Assembly: GCA_017163975.1 (NCBI GenBank)
Contig: JAFFSR010000306.1
Coordinates: forward strand, 412,001 to 476,000
Length of the DNA: 64,000 bases
From: Anastatus disparis
Lineage: Eukaryota; Arthropoda; Insecta; Hymenoptera; Eupelmidae
Direction: 5' to 3'
In this document: one piece after another, positions 10,937 to 23,115 of the stretch
Numbering within the stretch: the first letter of the stretch is position 1
How the letters are laid out: every line of letters begins with the position of its first letter
Notes under the pieces: generated by a model
Seen by the model: the letters and a program-made list of their open reading frames with translations, nothing else
Database searches by the model: none
Told to the model about the DNA's origin: nothing
Program-made: the position numbers and the translations under genes

Positions 10937-12648
10937 CGGGAACAACTTGCTAAGCTAAAATGTCAACCTAAAATAGCTGACCAACGAACAGCCGCTATTG
11001 ACAGTTACAGAGAGTGTTTAAAGAGCTTTGACAGCGAGGATTATGAAAATGCGTTGAACTCGCAGGTGCTATTAAGAAAACAGAGCCAAGCTCACGAATT
11101 TCAACACCAAGCTAAGAACCTGTTGACTAGATTGTATTTTAAAGATAAATCAAGTAACAGTCAGGAGACTTTTAAAAGATCGATGACTCCTAGATATCAT
11201 TGGAAGTGTTAGCAACACACTTTTCGGACTAGTCACGAAAGATGAGATAGAAAAAGTACATCAAAATATCGACAAGTTGCTAAATGATAATAAAGAAATA
11301 ATTAAACTAACAAATCAAAAGACTCATCTAATCACAGCAAATTTCAAAACAACGAGACTTCTACCTCCGAAGTCTCACTGCACATTATAGTCGTTTATCT
11401 ATGGCTATTGAACAAGCTCAGGAAGCTCTCAAGCAGTTAATCGAACTAGTTAAAACCTTATTACAAGGGAAGCTACCCTGTGAATTATTGACGCTCCAGC
11501 TCCTAGCCCAAATGAGCCAGGATATTACAGAACATTCGAGTGATTGGGATTTACCTATGCCTACCAAACATGCGAGTTCTGAAGAAATAGCAAGGATCTC
11601 GAAAATAGATGATGTCTACGATAACAACCGGCTGATAGTAATGTTATATCTGCCTATGGTTGAAACAGAACCGTATGTACTGTACCGTATGTATCTATTG
11701 TTGACTACTCAATCATGAGAAGACCAGCATCTTGGTTTCGCGAAAATCCAGCCAACTCATGCGTTTTTAGCGCTAAATGAGAAAAACAAACAATATGTAA
11801 AGTCCGACCATGACTATTTACATGAGTGTACAAACCATGCTTATGGGATGATTTGTGAAACTCATTGGCCATTGCTCGACGTTCCAACTTCTAAAGATTG
11901 TGAACTTCTGTTATTGACACAGCCTACTGAAAATCACTTTAGACACTGCACCATAATCTACCTGACTGAACCCAGCTCTCAATGGAGTTATCTTCATAAT
12001 GAAGCTGGATGGTTGTACTCTTTAATCGAACTAACAACTATTCAAATTACCTGTAACCAACAGAGAGACCAGATACTACGATTAAATGGGACTGGCGAAA
12101 TTCAGATACCTGATGGTTGTACTGGTAGGACTACGCAAGTGACTCTAGGAGGTATGACAACTCGTACAAGTACAGAATTTTACACCTATCAATCTAAGCT
12201 GCATCTAGAAATTACAGATGTATTGACAAGAAGCATTCCTGACCATATTATGAAACCTAAGGATTTATTTCCAATTCTGCAACTCAAGGATGAATACAAC
12301 TGGAATAACCGTGACGTACGACAAATTTCTTATAAGCTAAAAGAAATCGCACAGCATACATTAGACAACGGTAAAATCCAACATACCGTGTATGGAAGTT
12401 ATAGTTTGGGAGTGCTGCTGTGTTTTGCAGCTATGATGTTGGCAGCCAAGACTATTAAATGCAGACGCACCGTTGGGACTTACGAACCACGGGCAAGAAA
12501 ACGCTATCAACCTGGAACCTGCCATGATCTAGAAATCGTAACCGCGGGTGTAGGAAGTGACATCTTACCTTCCACTGACAAAGACCAGACTCCGACCACT
12601 GTTACGACAGCACGAGGGATACAACAAACAGCCTTAGTAGACAATTAG
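10937..12648 (+). pseudogene. env: element A env, middle and C-terminal parts (errantivirus F-like)
   Basis: This continues the env cut by the insertion. At 11,190-11,235 a hydrophobic LLDIIGSVSNTLFGLV segment looks like the fusion-peptide region of the errantivirus/baculovirus-F class. A frame change just upstream separates it from a basic stretch that may be the old cleavage site. Further frame changes and stops fall near 11,390 and 11,718. The last open part (11,848-12,648) holds Cys-containing ectodomain and a single membrane anchor, LGVLLCFAAMMLAA (about 12,406-12,447), followed by a basic cytoplasmic tail. The protein would have mediated membrane fusion of virus-like particles. This copy is clearly inactive. 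Confidence 0.65.
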
Positions 12649-12677
12649 TGAATAAATTTTGACGTCTCTATTTCTAG

Positions 12678-13614
12678 ACGAACATCGCATCAGGATGTCG
12701 AGAAATGAGACCTTACAATTGACCAATAACAAAGACCAGACCCTTTGGGAAATCATCCGAGATCTCGAACGACAAGGGCCTGTCCAACAAATAACGACAC
12801 TAGAATACGTTAACCATAAGTATACTAGACTCCAAATAAAATTTTTCCACCATTTTTCTGTAGAAAAATCTACAACTAACGATAAAACTGACTCTCAAAA
12901 CATTGACCCTAACCGACTTTTTTGTTTAGTAACAAAAAATAACACGGTGCAAACTTTAGCTTCTGTATTTAGACCTTTCGGGTTATTAGACTACATATTA
13001 CTCGTGGGAAAGTAACTAAAAATCGGTACAGATACGTAAGATTTTTGCATAAGACTGACGCTCAAAGAGCTTGGCTACAGACCCGTAATAAATACGGAGC
13101 GAGACAAGCTGAGTCTTTACGACAGAAACGTAAACGGAACGAAATTCAAAACATCTGGACTAGGTGTAGTAATTGTAATTATGACGTTATTACACAGTAT
13201 AGACGCACATATATGCTGTTGTGCCACGACCAGCAACCCTCGACAGACGGTTCCGCGAGACTGCATGATGACTACATTTACTTTATATGCAACTTGTATA
13301 AAAAACCAATTACAGGTAATTACGCGTTGCATAGCAAAGACTGCGTTCACGCGCTAGACATACCTGAACTACCGGAGACCACCTCTAACCAGGTGTCCGC
13401 TGAGACTGAGTTACAACCTAACTCATTGACATGGGCAGACGCGGCTACCAATAGTGCAGCCCCGCCCACCGTTTCTGTACCTTGCGACAATGCTGAAAAG
13501 CATTCTTTTTCCTTGACGTAGTATGAAGTGCTCCAACAGGCAATACGCCTCATCCTTAATCCTGCAAAACCTAAATCGCTTGCTTTGCGTGTAGATAACT
13601 TAGAACTTGACTAA
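12678..13614 (+). pseudogene. element A post-env accessory gene, RRM-like pattern
   Basis: Downstream of env lies a further gene not present in standard errantiviruses. A splice acceptor (AG at 12,676-12,677 after TCTCTATTTCT) precedes ATG 12,695. The frame runs to TAA at 13,013, and the other part is open in another frame across this point and on to 13,519 (TAG), then stays open to TAA 13,612-13,614. That gives about 305 residues with one indel and one stop. The text around the frame change reads RLFCLV, then about 20 residues later an FGLLDYI helix end, then YRYVRF and AQRAW. This order matches the RNP2, helix, RNP1 and helix pattern of an RNA-recognition motif and recalls RBM45-type RRMs. 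A basic KRKRNE stretch and a Cys pair (CSNC) follow. The RRM call is tentative. Confidence 0.45.
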
Positions 13615-13733
13615 CAATTCAAATATTCTTTTACTAATGCTAAGTAACATGTAAATAGCATTTAATTAACCAGTGCATGCGACTAACCTAACTCTTTTCC
13701 AAAACAATTTTTTTTAATATACTTTTGTTTTAG

Positions 13734-13949
13734 GTAAAGGGGAGAAAAAACGGACTTCACAACTGCCAGCATGAACTGCTGGAATACACCAACATCGACC
13801 GCCAAAGGTATGGCCAAGCTTGACCAATTTCCATATCGACGTTATGGGGCAGCGATCAAAACAAAAATCAACCCACCTACAGGGGGAGCAAACGAAAGAG
13901 AACCCCGCTCCTTCTGTGAAGACGGTACATCGCCACCATCAGAAAAATA
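13734..13949 (+). other. possible second exon of the element A accessory gene
   Basis: A clear acceptor (ATACTTTTGTTTTAG ending 13,733) is followed by 216 bases that are much less AT-rich than their surroundings. One frame is open through this block except for a single TGA and encodes a basic, His/Lys/Gln-rich tail. It could be a downstream exon of the post-env gene, or simply well-preserved 3' sequence of the element. Confidence 0.3.
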
Positions 13950-14354
13950 AAAAAAAAAAATCACTTTTGAACAACCATTTAAATATTTTAGTTTTAAATT
14001 TTGACCAAACAATCAATTTTCGTCTATCGCATTATATTTTTAGAGTCATAATTACTGTTAAATCATTTTTTTTTTTTTAAATTTTTCAACTCGGTTACAT
14101 ACTAAATTTAAACTCTATTTTTATTCAAATCAATACTTGTAAAGCAAAATCCTTATCTCCTCCTAAATCTTAAATTATTTCCAAGTCAACCCACCTTATG
14201 AAGTAAACCATCATCAACCTTTCTTCCATCCGCTATTTTGTTCTTTTAATCAATATAATTATTGTGTACATTTGACTTTGTAATGCAGGTTCTCTTGGAT
14301 TCTCAAAGCTTGCTCCAGCGTGACCTTCTACTACCGGGGACGGCAGTTCTTTTT
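13950..14354. other. element A 3' non-coding region
   Basis: AT-rich stretch between the possible last exon and the polypurine tract. No gene seen. Its last 30 bases contain the CGGGGACG block that is repeated at 1975. Confidence 0.5.
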
Positions 14355-14366
14355 AGTAAGGGGGGG
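14355..14366 (+). other. element A polypurine tract
   Basis: AGTAAGGGGGGG directly abuts the TG that opens the putative 3' LTR. This is the usual plus-strand primer position in Ty3/gypsy elements. Confidence 0.7.
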
Positions 14367-15022
14367 TGTTAAGTGACACAATTTTGCATTTTAATTTTTC
14401 TTTATTTTAAAGAAAATATTTTTGAGTTGTCTAAAAAATTTTTAATCATTTATTCCCATAGTAAAAAGAAAGAGGTCTTAAAAGTGCCAAGGCCACTTTC
14501 TTTTCACTCTCTTATCTGGTTCTGGGAGTGCAACAGTTTAACCGTTGACGGAGATCGTCATAAGTCTCCACTCTCTCTACTTTTCTGCATTGAGAGTGGG
14601 AACTTATGATTTCCAATGCACTGGGCAAGGGAGTGTGAGAAGGAGAAAGAAAGCTATCTCTCTTTTTCTTGCATCTCCTCCCACTACCAGTTGCTTGGTT
14701 TGAAGTTGGCCTGACGGTGCGAGCGTTGACGATGGGCCTAGCTTGAAGAGAGACGCGCGCGACCAGGTCAATAGAGCAGCACGTGTACGCTGCAGTCCGC
14801 GAAGCTGCAGGCTGCAACTTCAAACCGGTTTTTGTTTGTTTTGTGAATTTAAGCCCAACTAAAAAATCACTTCATTTATTCTTCAGGGCTTACATTCATA
14901 TAAGCATACATTCAATAAATAAAATTTGTTCTTTTTGTTTGTTTCTTCTAAACTATTTAATTAGCTAAAAGTTAAAATCGGCAAAGAATTAATCGAATCA
15001 ATAACGCGAATTCCGGGCTAAC
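14367..15022 (+). repeat. element A 3' LTR (end approximate)
   Basis: The LTR begins TGTTAAGTGACA immediately after the polypurine tract. It contains a GC-richer block at 14,640-14,830 typical of the promoter/R region and overlapping AATAAA polyadenylation signals at 14,914-14,921. No partner LTR is found upstream in the window, so the right end cannot be fixed by comparison. It is placed near CCGGGCTAAC only because of its resemblance to the start inverted. Confidence 0.55.
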
Positions 15023-16369
15023 GTTCCGATACATCATAGCAGTTTCTGAAAAGTACCAGTTTACGTGAGAATGTGTATATAGCGGGGAAGATGAAGCAGA
15101 CGAATAGTTTGAATAGCCAATGCAGAAAGAGCAGGCTTGGAGAGTCCAGGAAAGCCGGCAATGCTGTGCCCGCTGGCCAACTTGGGATACCTACAGATAA
15201 GTTTTATTTTCTTAGTCTATTATACAAAAGTGAAAAGGGATTAGAGCACCCTACATTAAATAGAATCCGTAGAGTTGATAGAATAAAATCGAATCAGTTT
15301 AGTTTTTTTTTATTATTCACTAAACTAAGGTGTAATAGTAGACTAAATATTTATACATGTTAACTTTCAAATAATGTAATTTCTAAAAACTTTCAAAACG
15401 TTAAAAGCGAGTAATAATTAAGAAAAAGATAATGTTAAAATTGAATTTTGAGAATGAAAATTAGTAATGCGATGAAGTCAATGAGAATTCTGTCAGTTAG
15501 TAGTAATGAGAATAAAATCGTCCATAGAACCTTATAGTGTTTAATTGATTCATTATTTTATTTTCCTTTACCTTATCACTAAAGAGAACTTGATTAGTGT
15601 TAAGAAGATAATTCGCAGTAATCTACGCGAGGTATTTCCCATCTTGTTATTATCTCTAACTATAGAAATTTCATATCTGTCACTGAAAATATAAAACTAT
15701 GTTATTTAACTAATTAGACCTAGACGAGATGCAGATAAAGTAGATTGTGTTTATAAATAATAAGTTTCAGTTCCATAAAAATTTTCAGTTATTTTAAAAA
15801 AGTGTTTTAATCATTTCAAACAGCCAATTTTGTTCATCATATTGCTTTTTATATTAACTTATACCATAGTGAATAATTATTCTAAAAAAAAGAATTTTAT
15901 GTAGTGCAAATTTACAACAATTTATTCGAATTTAGAAAATCACTTTTACTCTTTTGTCTTGAGTTTTAAAAAAGAGTAATATATAGACAAAAATGTAAAT
16001 TTTTGATTAATTTATAACGAATATGGTATAACAATTTTTTCATTTAGTTTAAAAACAATCTAGTAATGAATAAAAATACGTAATTTTATGTTTTAAATAA
16101 ATAGTTAGAGCATCAAAGATTCCTTATTTAAAATCATGGATAGTAAAACGACAGCAATTCAATATTAAATTAATAGCTTTCTTAACATTTCTTGCAATAT
16201 CTAATGCAACGTCTGTGTGTAAAGTGCTAATTAGAATGGTCTTAATTCTTCTAATTAAGAACCTTATAATTATTCCCAGCGTATAACTTGACTTTGTCAT
16301 TCAGAAATCGTTATTATCTCCAACTATAAAACTTGTTATTGACGACGGGATTTTCGTTTCGGGAGGTAA
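15023..16369. other. AT-rich intergenic DNA
   Basis: About 1.35 kb with no protein-like frame, no clear inverted repeat and no tandem periodicity that I can see. Confidence 0.5.
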
Positions 16370-18536
16370 TACTCCTGGAGGAAAAATCTCGCCTCATTAC
16401 AGAAATGTCCCAACAATATTTCAAGTCGGCTTTAAAAATCCAAAATTTCGCAAAGCAATATTCTTTAAAAATTTACAAAAATTTTCAGGGAGCCTTATTT
16501 GAAAGTTCCTGACAATATTTCATTGCAACGTTTGTTAAAAGCTTAAGGAAATGTTTCATAAACATTAAAAATTTTCATCCACTTATGATCAATGTTACAT
16601 ATTCCAGAAAACTTTATTAAATCTCTCATAAATGATTTTAGTCAAATATTTAAAGATTATTTCATGTCTGCTTTGAGAGATAAAAATTCTTGCAGCGTAA
16701 TATAGTTGAAATATTTAAGATATATTTCAGAAAACTTTATTTCAAATTTTTTGACAGTATTTTATGAAAATATTAACGAAAAGTTTAATAAAGAGTTTCA
16801 TAAATATTTTAGATCTCGATCCACTTATGGCCGTTATGAAATATTACATAAAACTTTACAAAATCTTTCATGAGAGATTTGAGTGAAATATTTAAACAAT
16901 ATTTTAAGTCAACTTCGAGAATTGAAAAATCTTGCAAAGTAATATAGTTGAAACATTTATGAAATATTTTAGGAAGCTTTATTTGAAAGTTTCAAAAAAT
17001 ATTTTATTGAAACATTTCTGAAAGGTTTAATAAAATGTTTGATAAATACTTGAGATTATGATCTATTCATGGCTGATGTAAAATATTACATAAAGCTTTA
17101 CAAAATCTTACTTTAAAGATTTGAGTAAAATATTGAAACAATAATTTAAGTCAGCTTTAGGAAATAAAAAATCTTGCAGAGTAATATAGTTGAAATATTT
17201 ATGAAATATTTTTGGCAGCCTTTTTTAAAAGTTTCTAAAAATATTTCATTGAAACATTCCTGAAAGGTTTAATAAAATTTTTTATTAATATTCGAGATTC
17301 TGATCTATTTATAGCTGATATGAAATATTACATAAAGCTTTACAAAATCTGACTTTAGTAAAATATTTAAATAATATCTGAAATCGGCTTTATGAAATAA
17401 AAAATGTTGCAGAGTAATATAGTTGAAATATTTAAAAAATATTTCAGAAAGCCTTATTTCAAATTTCCCGACAGTATTTCATTGAAATATTTATAAAAAA
17501 GTTGACAAATAGTTTCATAAATAGTTCAGATGTTGATACACTTATGGCCGTTATGGAATATTACATAAAGCTTTACAAAATCTTACATAAAAATTTCGCA
17601 TAGCGATATTCTTTAGATATCATCGAAATATTTCAGAAAGCCTTATTTTAAATTTCCCGACAATATTTCATTGAAATATTTATAAAAAACTTGACAAATA
17701 GTTTCATAAATAGCTCAGATGTTGATACACTTATGGCCGTTATGGAATATTACATAAAGCTTTACAAAATCGTACATAAAAATTTCGCATAGCGATATTC
17801 TTTAGATATCATCGAAATATCTAGAAAGCCTTTTTTCAAATTTCCCGACAGCATCATTAAAATATTTATTAAAAGTTTAATATAAAGGTACATAAATATT
17901 TCAGATGTTGATCCACTCATGGCCGATATGAAATATTACATAAAGCTTTACAAAATCTATCATGAAAGATTTTAAAAAATGTTTTAACAATATTCCAAGT
18001 TAGCTTTAAAAAATAAAAAATTTCGCAAAGCAATATTTTTGTAATATCTACGAACATTTTCAGGGAGCCTTATTTGAAAGTTCTTAACAATATTTTATTG
18101 AAATAGTTTTGGAGAGCTTCATGAAATGTTTCTTAAATATTTTAGATCTTTATCCACTTATGACGAATGTTAAATATTCCATAGAACTTTCTGAAATCTT
18201 ACATAAATGATTTTAGTAAAATATTTAAACAATAATTGAAGTCTGCTTCGAGAGATGAAAAATCTTGCAGAGTAACATAGTTGAAATATTTATGAAATAT
18301 TTTAGGAAGCCTTATTTGAAAGTTTCCAAAAATATTTCATTGAAACATTTCTGAGAAGTTCAATATAATGTTTTATAAATATTTCAGATTATGATCTACT
18401 TATGGTCGATGTGAAATATTACATTAAGCTTTAAAAAATCTTACTTGAAAGATTTAAGTGAATAATTTAAACAATATTTCAAGTCAGCTTTGAAAAATAA
18501 AAAATCTTGCAGAGTAATAATAGTTGAAATATTTAA
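16370..18536. repeat. 242-bp tandem array, left part
   Basis: Degenerate tandem repeat with recurring blocks such as ACATAAAGCTTTACAAAATCT, GAGTAATATAGTTGAAATATTT and CACTTATGGCC. The ACAAAATCT landmark recurs near 16,860, 17,100, 17,342, 17,574, 17,762, 17,948, 18,188 and 18,431. Spacing is about 240-245 bp, with three shortened units of about 190-230 bp. Units are dominated by AAATATTTC-like strings. Non-coding satellite-like DNA. Confidence 0.85.
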
Positions 18537-20268
18537 GGTGGTTCTTCCATGAGACATAAATAAACAAAATATTATCAAAATTTAGGAGGTCGTAGATGAA
18601 AACCTATATTTTTATATTTATTAAATTTCAGACTCAGTTATTGATGAAATAATAGAAAATAATGATTTTGAAATTGAGTGATTTATGATATAATTTTGTA
18701 TTCTAACCCTTAATTTCATGTTTAAACTTAATATTTTTATCATTTCAAATGAGCATATATTAATGAAAAACTATTTATTGAATTCCGCAGAATTCATAGA
18801 TTTAGAACATATAAAAAAGTAGTAGGTTGTGTAACAGGTTGATAATTAAATTAAATGTTATATACTTGTAACTTTTTTTACAAGTATCTCACCTGTTATA
18901 ATGTGATCAGCTGATCACTTGCACTAGCCGCTGAGAACTCGTACTTCAATTACAAAATTAAATATAATGAACAACTGGGCAATTGCTTTTGTTAATACAA
19001 AAGCGTGCAAATTGCGAGTCGTATATAGAATAAATCAAATGTATGATATGTAAGGTAAGGTACTCGGGCGTGGTAAATCTTTACTACACCAGATCAAAAA
19101 TAAATAACAATAAAACTTTATTCAAAAGGAAAAATAAAGGACTTAATTTATTAAGAGTAAGAAAATAAAACAACGGTAAAAGATATTAAATTTAACGCTT
19201 AGGTCGAGCTTATAAAACGTAACTAATAAAGTAGTAATTTAACTAATTAAAAGCGCTGCAAAAATAAAATTCAATTTTATACGCAGATGCATACGGGGTT
19301 GCAAGCAACGTACCTTATTTTATTTGGCGGTCACGCGCAATCTTAGACAAAGAGAAGATAAAGGGAAAAGCCGGCTTGCTGTCTCTCTCTTATGCACCGC
19401 TATCCTATACCCCGCGTTGTTGTGTATGTGGCTTCTCTAAAATCAAATAAAGATATTGTGTCAAATATTGTGTGCAGCGATCCACCTATACACACAAGTA
19501 TTTGACACCACTAATGCACACACTTACACAACACTGTCAAATGCGTAGCCTACGTATATTCTTTTTATTCGAGCGATAAAACTTTTTATTAGAGAGAGCG
19601 CGGCAAAAAGCTATCAAGGCATACTATGGCGGTCAAAGTAATAAAGAGATAGAAAGAGTGAGCTATCTTCCTCCCCCTTTCTATCGTTCTTACCTGCGCG
19701 CGTCTCATTTACACAGCCCTCATGTAAGCCGGCACAAGGCGCCTCACACGTGGTTATCCTAGTCCACCGCGTGTTGCCCTCGCTTATCAGCTGACACAGT
19801 ATACATAACGAGTATAGTATCGATACTCGTTACAGTTGATGAATCATCTAAAAAGGTATTAAATATTAAAAAAAAAAAAAAATTGAAAAAAATAATTTAA
19901 ATTATGATTTTGTAATACTTGACAACGTTGTGGAATAAAACTGTAAACATGCATCTCGTTTCTTTCGAAAATGTGACATTTCACTCAGGTTATAATGAAT
20001 CTAACCATATGTGACAAATAATAATATAACAAACCGAAATTCACAACGTTGCCGGAATTCCAATATGTTCAGGAATGTATAAATAATCAAATTTCATAAA
20101 ATTACGTATTATTTTAGTATTATTAAAAAATATTGCATAAATTTACTTAATATTTATTAATAAAGTGTTTAGAATAAATTTTGTATTAATCATACTAAGA
20201 ATTTATGCATTTAGTGGGGCCCCCCGGCTAAGCGCCCGCAACATACGGACCTGCATTGAAGAACCACC
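18537..20268. mobile_element. TTAA-flanked non-autonomous DNA transposon holding a solo LTR
   Basis: The element splits the 242-bp array. It starts GGTGGTTCTTC and ends GAAGAACCACC, giving 11-bp perfect terminal inverted repeats with partial extension. It is flanked by TTAA on both sides (18,533-18,536 and 20,269-20,272). TTAA duplication is characteristic of piggyBac and Kolobok superfamilies. There is no transposase. After removing the nested solo LTR and its duplication the element is about 720 bp. Confidence 0.85.
18830..19834. repeat. solo LTR nested in the TTAA element
   Basis: A 1005-bp block begins TGTAACAGG and ends CTCGTTACA (TGTAAC/GTTACA inverted ends). It is flanked on both sides by GTTG (18,826-18,829 and 19,835-19,838), a 4-bp target duplication as made by gypsy or copia-type integrases. 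It is less AT-rich than its host, carries AATAAA signals, and has no internal retroelement genes. It is therefore a solo LTR left by recombination between two LTRs. Confidence 0.75.
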
Positions 20269-20272
20269 TTAA

Positions 20273-21080
20273 GTAATATTTCCGAAAGCCTTATTTCGAA
20301 TTTCCTGACAGTATTTTATTGAAATATTCATGAGAAGTTTAATAAAAATTTTCATAAATACTTCAGATGTTGATCCTCTTATGGCCGTTATGTAATATTA
20401 TATAAAGCTTTACAAAATCTTCCATAAAAGATTTCAGTAAAATGTTTTACCAATATTTTAAGTCAACTATGAGAAATAAAAAATTACGCAAAGCAATATT
20501 CTTGATATATTTACGAAATATTTCATAAAGCCTTATTTCAAATTTCCCAACAGTATTTCATTAAAACGTTTCTGAAAAGTTAAATAAAATATTTTATAAA
20601 TATTTTAGATTATGATTTACTTATGGCTAATGTGAAATATTACATGAAAATTTACAAAATCTTGCATGAAAGATTTTAGTGAAATATTAAAACAATATTT
20701 TAAGTCAGTTTTGAGAAATAAAAAATCTTGCTGAGTAATATTGATGAAATATATATGAAATATTTTTGGAAGCCTTATTTGAAAGTTTCTAACAGTATTT
20801 TATTGACACATTTCTGCAAAGTTTGATGAAATCTTTCATTAATATTTCAGATTTAGATCTACTTATGGCCGATGTGAAATATATAATAAAACTTTACAAA
20901 ATCGTCCATGAAAGATTTTCGTGAAATCTTTCAACAATATTTTAATAAATATTCCATGCCATGTTTATAAAAAATATTTATGTAAATTTTTATTAAAAAA
21001 AAAAAGTTCGATGTAAATCTTGCTTTGAAATATTTTTTACTGAAATTTTTCGATGAAATATTTTAAAATATTCCATGCTA
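20273..21080. repeat. 242-bp tandem array, right part
   Basis: Continuation of the array interrupted at 18,536. The same landmarks (ACAAAATCT, GAGTAATAT, CTTATGGCC) recur near 20,415, 20,658 and 20,902, so the period is unchanged. It fades into a poly-A/T-rich stretch at about 21,000-21,080. Confidence 0.8.
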
Positions 21081-21398
21081 TGGGGGATATTATTTGTTTC
21101 ATCATAATGTAAAGAAAATGTATACAAAAATTAAAATTAATTTTTTTTGCAAACACAAAATATTTCGTTTATTAAGGTGACTTCGGAATTTATATTAGGT
21201 TTTATTTTTTAGTTTATAAATCATGCAGTTAATATATGAAATTTTTCGGATTTTTTAATTTTTCATCATTTTTTATAAACGACGAAACGAAAATCTAGTC
21301 TAACCTCCGCAGTCGCCTTATATCTTTAAATTCAATACATAAAATTAGTAAATATCATATTTAGAAAAAAGTTGATATTATTTTGGAAATTTTATATA

Positions 21399-22376
21399 CA
21401 CGGAGAGGAATCCTATAATAAATATAATTATAGATTGTATTAAAAATTACTATATTATATAGTACGAGTGGGACATTTTTGTGTTATAATAAAAATTACT
21501 ATATAACATAGTAAAATTTGTGAAATCAGATACGTAGAAAATAGTACATTTTGTAACGGGTATGAAAAGGCTTTATTTACGAAACGAGAAGTTTACGGCC
21601 CGAGCCGAAGGCGAGGGTCGTAACGAGTTTCGTAAAAAAGCCTTTTCATGCCAGTTGCAAACCGTATTTTTTGCCATGACAGCCAGGAAAGAGCAACGAA
21701 GTTGAGATTTTGGGGTTAGAATGGCAAAAAAAAATTTTTTTTCTCTCTTACCCGAAATTTGTTATTGAAATTTTTTAAATTTATTTAATTCATTCATTTA
21801 ATTTTTTTATTAATTTAATTTAAAAAAAATAAATTACCTTTGAAAAAAAACGGACTTGAAGTGGAGTTGAACCTGGGTATCTCGAGAACGGAAAGCGTGA
21901 ACGTTACTGACTGCGCCATCATGTCATGTTACTTATAAAATTTCGAAGCGTCTACATATGTTACAGAACTATACTTTCAATTTGGTAGAAAATTTTGAGG
22001 TTAGAAATAAATTTACAGATAATCGACTCGACATTATTATTTGAAATAGTAGAATCTATTATATTCATAAAAAAATTTATTATATGCATAATAAAATTTA
22101 TTATTTTTATAACAATAATTCCAACATAAGATATCAATTATTTTTACTCTGTCATAACAAATTTTACTATAGCATAATTTTTACTATGTAATATAGCAAT
22201 TTTTCTAATAAGATATAGTTTCATTTCTTAAACGATGTTACCAATCTTATTTTATAGTAATATTTGTTATAAATGTAATAAAAATCGTCATAATGCAGAA
22301 ATGTCCCAGCTCTCGATAAAATATAGTAATTTTTATTACTATCTATAACTAAAGTTATTTTTTATTTTTCTCAGTG
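21399..22376. mobile_element. TA-flanked MITE with long inverted arms
   Basis: Starts CACGGAGA and ends TCTCAGTG, flanked by TA (21,397-21,398 and 22,377-22,378), as for Tc1/mariner-type MITEs. Arms of roughly 130 bp share TATAATTATAGATTGTA-like, AAAAATTACTATA and GGGACATTT blocks in inverted order. The interior holds a hairpin (about 21,560-21,660) and a tRNA-like promoter sequence. No transposase. Confidence 0.75.
21846..21925 (-). ncRNA. tRNA-like sequence (SINE head or tRNA pseudogene)
   Basis: On the minus strand an A box TGGCGCAGTCAGT (21,906-21,918) and a B box GGTTCAACTCC (21,863-21,873) are spaced as in a tRNA gene. The block ends in a run of T on the minus strand (about 21,842-21,850), a polymerase III terminator. 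It cannot fold as a clean tRNA by eye, so it is more likely a tRNA-derived relic carried within the MITE. Confidence 0.45.
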
Positions 22377-22539
22377 TATACATCGGTGAACCATCACCCA
22401 TACATCAGGGAAATTGGTTGAAAAATGTAAAATTTAAAAAGTTTGCGATGTATGCGCAATATAAAAGCAATATCGGGGATTAACCCTGTGGAGATATATT
22501 GGCGAAATAATAAATTATTTTGTGGTAATATGGACATAG

Positions 22540-23060
22540 CTCGGCGTTCGATTTTCTATGGCTTGCCAAAAGTATTTCCGATATTTCGCACAAAGTATCT
22601 CTGATATATCTGCGATATTTTGGCCAAAGTATCGGCGATGCTTAGGTCTAAGTATTTTCGATGCTTTGGCAATGGTAATTTTCTTGTGCGCGATAATACA
22701 GAAATCTTTTAACGGGATGTCGGAGTTGTCAGAATCGATTTTTGCTTTTTTTTGTCTAATTGATATCTCTTTAAACTGACTACTTGGACAAATATAATGA
22801 CTTGTCCGTGCTGAAGATACATTAATTCAATCATTTTTGTTAAAAAAAAAATTTTAGATTTGTTATTTTTTCATGAACTTTGGATGAAAATTAGATTTTA
22901 AGTTCGATAAACCTAACCTTAAAATACTATACATTAAAAGTTTGTTCATAACTTTTCATGCGTAATATTTTAATAAATTGCTTGAGTTGTCCGCACTCAG
23001 GATTAATCTTATAAACTTTCTTTCTGTAGTGAAAGAATATGATTTAACGCACCGTTCACT
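22540..23060 (-). repeat. dispersed repeat family R1, copy 1
   Basis: Read on the minus strand, this stretch matches 37,040-37,400 and 58,130-58,450. Shared blocks are AGTAAGAAAATTT, a GTGCGGACAA stretch, ATTTATCGAG..TGATATCTAA and, in two copies, a TCCGACAT..CCGTTAA block. No coding capacity is seen. Confidence 0.6.
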
Positions 23061-23115
23061 TATGAACTGTGAATAAAAATATTATTAAGAGGGGATAACT
23101 ACGATATCCTCTTAA

